The translations under genes were made by a program, and so were the position numbers. Under the pieces are notes generated by a model, which saw only the letters and a list, made by a program, of their open reading frames with translations, was not told the DNA's origin and did not search any database. Below, piece after piece: positions 5,893 to 6,119 of a stretch of 6,119 bases of DNA (position 1 is its first letter; each line of letters starts with the position of its first letter). Origin of the DNA: Bacteroidota bacterium (lineage in GTDB: Bacteria > Bacteroidota > Bacteroidia > Chitinophagales > Saprospiraceae); NCBI GenBank assembly GCA_024277695.1, contig JAJRUR010000159.1, positions 1-6,119 of the forward strand, in the 5' to 3' direction.

Positions 5893-6025
5893 GCTTGATA
5901 GAAACGGCTTACAGGTCGTAGCTATGGAGCTACAACAATATTTGCATGTATGGCGCTACGAACAATTTGCTCCTCCGGAGCAAATGACAAAAAAAAGCCC
6001 CAGCGGGGCGACCTGTAAAATATGT
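5893..6025. repeat. Structured intergenic repeat, copy 2
   Basis: This is the second, more regular copy, in the same orientation as copy 1. It folds cleanly: closing stem ttacaggtc (5909-5917) with gacctgtaa (6010-6018), hairpin A gtagct-atgg-agctac (5918-5933), hairpin B with a 9-bp stem and tcc loop (5965-5985), and hairpin C gcccc-agc-ggggc (5997-6009). Hairpins A and C abut the closing stem without spacer, so the element could form a four-way junction in RNA or extruded DNA. A further half-motif, gtatggcgctac (5948-5959), echoes ctatggagctac of hairpin A. Confidence 0.85.
5989..6009 (-). terminator. Terminator-like hairpin in repeat copy 2
   Basis: On the minus strand GCCCC-GCT-GGGGC (6009-5997) is followed by eight T residues (5996-5989), the form of a rho-independent terminator. 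Any leftward transcription entering from the right edge would meet it before the SIMPL promoter, so it may insulate that gene. Confidence 0.42.
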
Positions 6026-6060
6026 TCATTGCATACACGCAAATATATTTCAGAAACAAT

Positions 6061-6119
6061 ATGAAGCGCAATCAAATATCTGACGGAAAACTCCTTAAAA
6101 ACTTGTTGAGTTGGTCAAA
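6061..6119 (+). CDS. N-terminal fragment of an unidentified protein (partial)
   Basis: A frame opens at ATG 6061 and runs off the right edge: MKRNQISDGKLLKNLLSW and onward. The polar, basic start and helix-like pattern are plausible for a protein. A TATATTTC box (6044-6051) lies upstream but has no good -33 partner and is only 9 nt from the ATG. Nineteen residues are too few to identify a family, and the frame may be chance. Confidence 0.33.
   Translation, partial: MKRNQISDGKLLKNLLSWS

Noticed and set aside
5909..6018. tRNA gene from the cloverleaf-like shape
   Set aside because: Stem lengths, total length of 110 nt and the absence of conserved D-loop and T-loop bases exclude a tRNA.
4773..6025. 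CRISPR array
   Set aside because: There are only two dissimilar-length repeats about 1.1 kb apart with a gene between them, and no regular spacers.

Overview
The window most likely comes from a member of the Bacteroidota. The main evidence is promoter architecture. Several minus-strand genes are preceded by a TTG/TTTG-like element, exactly 20 nt, and then TAnnTTTG, which is the -33/-7 pattern of the Bacteroidetes primary sigma factor. Shine-Dalgarno sequences are essentially absent. The exported protein has a signal peptide ending SYS|Q, and the intergenic spaces carry GC-rich hairpin repeats in an AT-rich background. I cannot place it to genus.

Positions 1-4370 are an ordinary chromosomal stretch read leftward on the minus strand: rbfA (ribosome maturation), recG (branched-DNA helicase), a 100-aa protein with a possible winged-helix layout, a flavin-reductase-family protein and a 72-aa membrane-anchored protein. 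Promoter-like sequences before recG, the 100-aa gene and the flavin reductase gene suggest mostly separate transcription units; the 72-aa gene probably follows the flavin reductase gene on one message. A partial plus-strand frame enters at the left edge. The notable oddity is in recG: the Walker A lysine is replaced by asparagine (GDVGSGNT), while all other helicase motifs read normally.

Positions 4371-6119 look like an accessory stretch. They contain a three-unit heptamer repeat, a small previously unmarked minus-strand open frame, and an AT-rich gene for a secreted SIMPL-domain (DUF541-like) protein with its own promoter and a leader hairpin. Two directly oriented, highly structured repeats flank this gene (4773-4935 and 5893-6025). 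Each repeat can close with a 9-10 bp stem around internal hairpins, and each carries a terminator-like hairpin plus T tract on the minus strand. The gene plus repeats therefore looks like a discrete roughly 1.1 kb module that could have been inserted, or could be excised by recombination between the repeats. A partial plus-strand frame starts near the right edge. Mobility of this module is inference; no transposase or integrase gene is present in the window.
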